From contig NZ_BNJI01000001.1 in NCBI RefSeq assembly GCF_016587415.1, positions 6,425,501-6,489,500 on the forward strand: 64,000 nucleotides of DNA, written 5' to 3'. Below the pieces are notes generated by a model. The model was not told the origin of the DNA, did not search any database, and was given only the letters and a program-made list of their open reading frames with translations. Origin of the DNA: Ktedonobacter sp. SOSP1-85. GTDB lineage: Bacteria > Chloroflexota > Ktedonobacteria > Ktedonobacterales > Ktedonobacteraceae. The position numbers and the translations under genes were made by a program. Below are positions 63,260-64,000 of the stretch, one piece after another (the first letter of the stretch is position 1; each line of letters starts with the position of its first letter).

Positions 63260-64000
63260 GTGGAACTCTTGCAGCTCAAATATTTCCTGACAGTTGCACG
63301 ATTGGAGCACATGACCCGCGCAGCGGATGAGTTGGGGATTGCCCAACCCCCTCTCAGCCAGACCATTGCTCGCCTGGAGGACGAGTTGGGCGTGCCTTTA
63401 TTTGATCGTCTGGGACGAAACATTCACCTGAATCACTTCGGTCGGGCTTATGTCCAGCGCGTTGAGCGTATCTTCGAGGAACTTGAGCAGGGCAGGTGTG
63501 ACCTCAGCGATCTCGCGAATGGCAGGCAAGGGCAGGTTGGGCTAGCGATGGATGCGGCAACCCACCTGCTTCCAGACCTGCTCAGCGCCTTTCGCAAAGA
63601 TCACCCGGGAGTTTATTTTCTGCTCTCGGGGCATCACAATACCGTCACCAGTCTGGTGCAGCAACTTGCCAGGGGAACGTGTGATCTGTGTATCTCCTCT
63701 CCTCCACTCCAACAGCCGGGTATCACCAGCATTTCCCTGCTGACCGAGGATATTTGGCTTGCTTTTCCCTCGATTCACCCGTTGGCCCGGCGCTCCCAAA
63801 TTCGTCTGCAGGAGGCTGCCCAAGAAGCCTTTATCAGCATGAAGCCAGGGCACAGCTGGCGCGAGCTGACCGATAGTTTCTGCCAGCAGGCTGGCTTTCG
63901 TCCCAGGATAGTTTTTGAAAGTGACGACCCATCCACAATCAGAGGATTGATCAGAGCGGAGCAAGGAATCGCTTTTGGGGCGGCGATTTCCTGGCGCGGA
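63260..64000 (+). CDS. LysR family transcriptional regulator (partial, runs off window)
   Basis: GTG start with AAGGAGA upstream. 247 codons seen. The winged HTH is at the N-terminus (YFLTVARLEHMTRAADELGI, QPPLSQTIARLEDELGVPLF). A LysR substrate-binding domain follows (GLAMDAATHLLPDLLSAFRK, LLTEDIWLAFPSIHPLA). Probably controls the divergent FUSC exporter in response to an aromatic acid-like inducer. The C-terminus lies outside the window. Confidence 0.95.
   Translation, partial: MELLQLKYFLTVARLEHMTRAADELGIAQPPLSQTIARLEDELGVPLFDRLGRNIHLNHFGRAYVQRVERIFEELEQGRCDLSDLANGRQGQVGLAMDAATHLLPDLLSAFRKDHPGVYFLLSGHHNTVTSLVQQLARGTCDLCISSPPLQQPGITSISLLTEDIWLAFPSIHPLARRSQIRLQEAAQEAFISMKPGHSWRELTDSFCQQAGFRPRIVFESDDPSTIRGLIRAEQGIAFGAAISWRG

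Overview
The window looks like chromosomal DNA of a Ktedonobacteria-type Chloroflexota. This is an inference from gene content. Signs are two roughly 1,065-residue MalT/LuxR-type regulators with an unusual N-terminal domain, many decayed insertion sequences including TnpB-only elements, two cytochrome P450s, two haloalkane-dehalogenase-like hydrolases, kelch-repeat and C39-type secreted proteins, and moderate GC with sharp high-GC islands. No rRNA, tRNA or CRISPR array was seen.

Layout. 0-1.2 kb: decayed TnpB. 1.4-5.5 kb: a P450, then a PadR / pentapeptide-repeat / ABC exporter operon read leftward from a near-consensus promoter with a palindrome in its spacer. 6-15 kb: LuxR-type regulator, a small conserved domain fused to a dehalogenase, a second dehalogenase, a DHFR-like reductase, a frameshifted Bcr/CflA-type efflux pump and an HD-GYP protein. 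15.1-23.8 kb: a mobile-element pile-up. An ECF sigma gene is split by a TnpB-only element whose ends can be placed to the base. It is followed by an IS607 element, a cydB remnant, an ISL3 remnant, an RRM protein, an IS1182-like remnant, an intact IS110 element, and an IS3 element inserted in another TnpB remnant.

24.3-34.9 kb: a methyltransferase / DUF998 / membrane protein / hydrolase / P450 cluster, a divergent FAD-monooxygenase and MarR pair, a TMEM175-like channel, a DoxX-like protein, a cupredoxin lipoprotein and two MITE-like elements. 35-39.3 kb: transposon debris (IS5, IS630, IS110, TnpB-element right ends, a MocR fragment) around one NmrA-type gene. 39.9-48.7 kb: a C39-type secreted protein, a kelch lipoprotein, a truncated epimerase, DUF1801, PNPOx and VOC proteins, then the second small-protein and LuxR-type regulator pair. 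49-56.8 kb: remnants, a methyltransferase, a MocR regulator, a nitroreductase, an SDR and an IscB-like remnant. 57-59.1 kb: a GC-rich island (SDR plus NMT1/THI5-like binding protein). 59.2-64 kb: an intact TnpB element at the 3' end of a FUSC gene, with a divergent LysR gene that runs off the window.

Themes. (1) RNA-guided (OMEGA) elements are dense: three intact TnpBs, two TnpB remnants, one IscB remnant and several right-end hairpins, three of which show compensatory base changes. (2) A large LuxR/MalT-type regulator followed by a ~70-residue protein occurs twice; in one copy the small domain is fused in frame to a dehalogenase. (3) Oxidative and hydrolytic genes (P450s, dehalogenases, FAD monooxygenase, nitroreductase, SDRs) with efflux systems suggest handling of foreign or secondary compounds.
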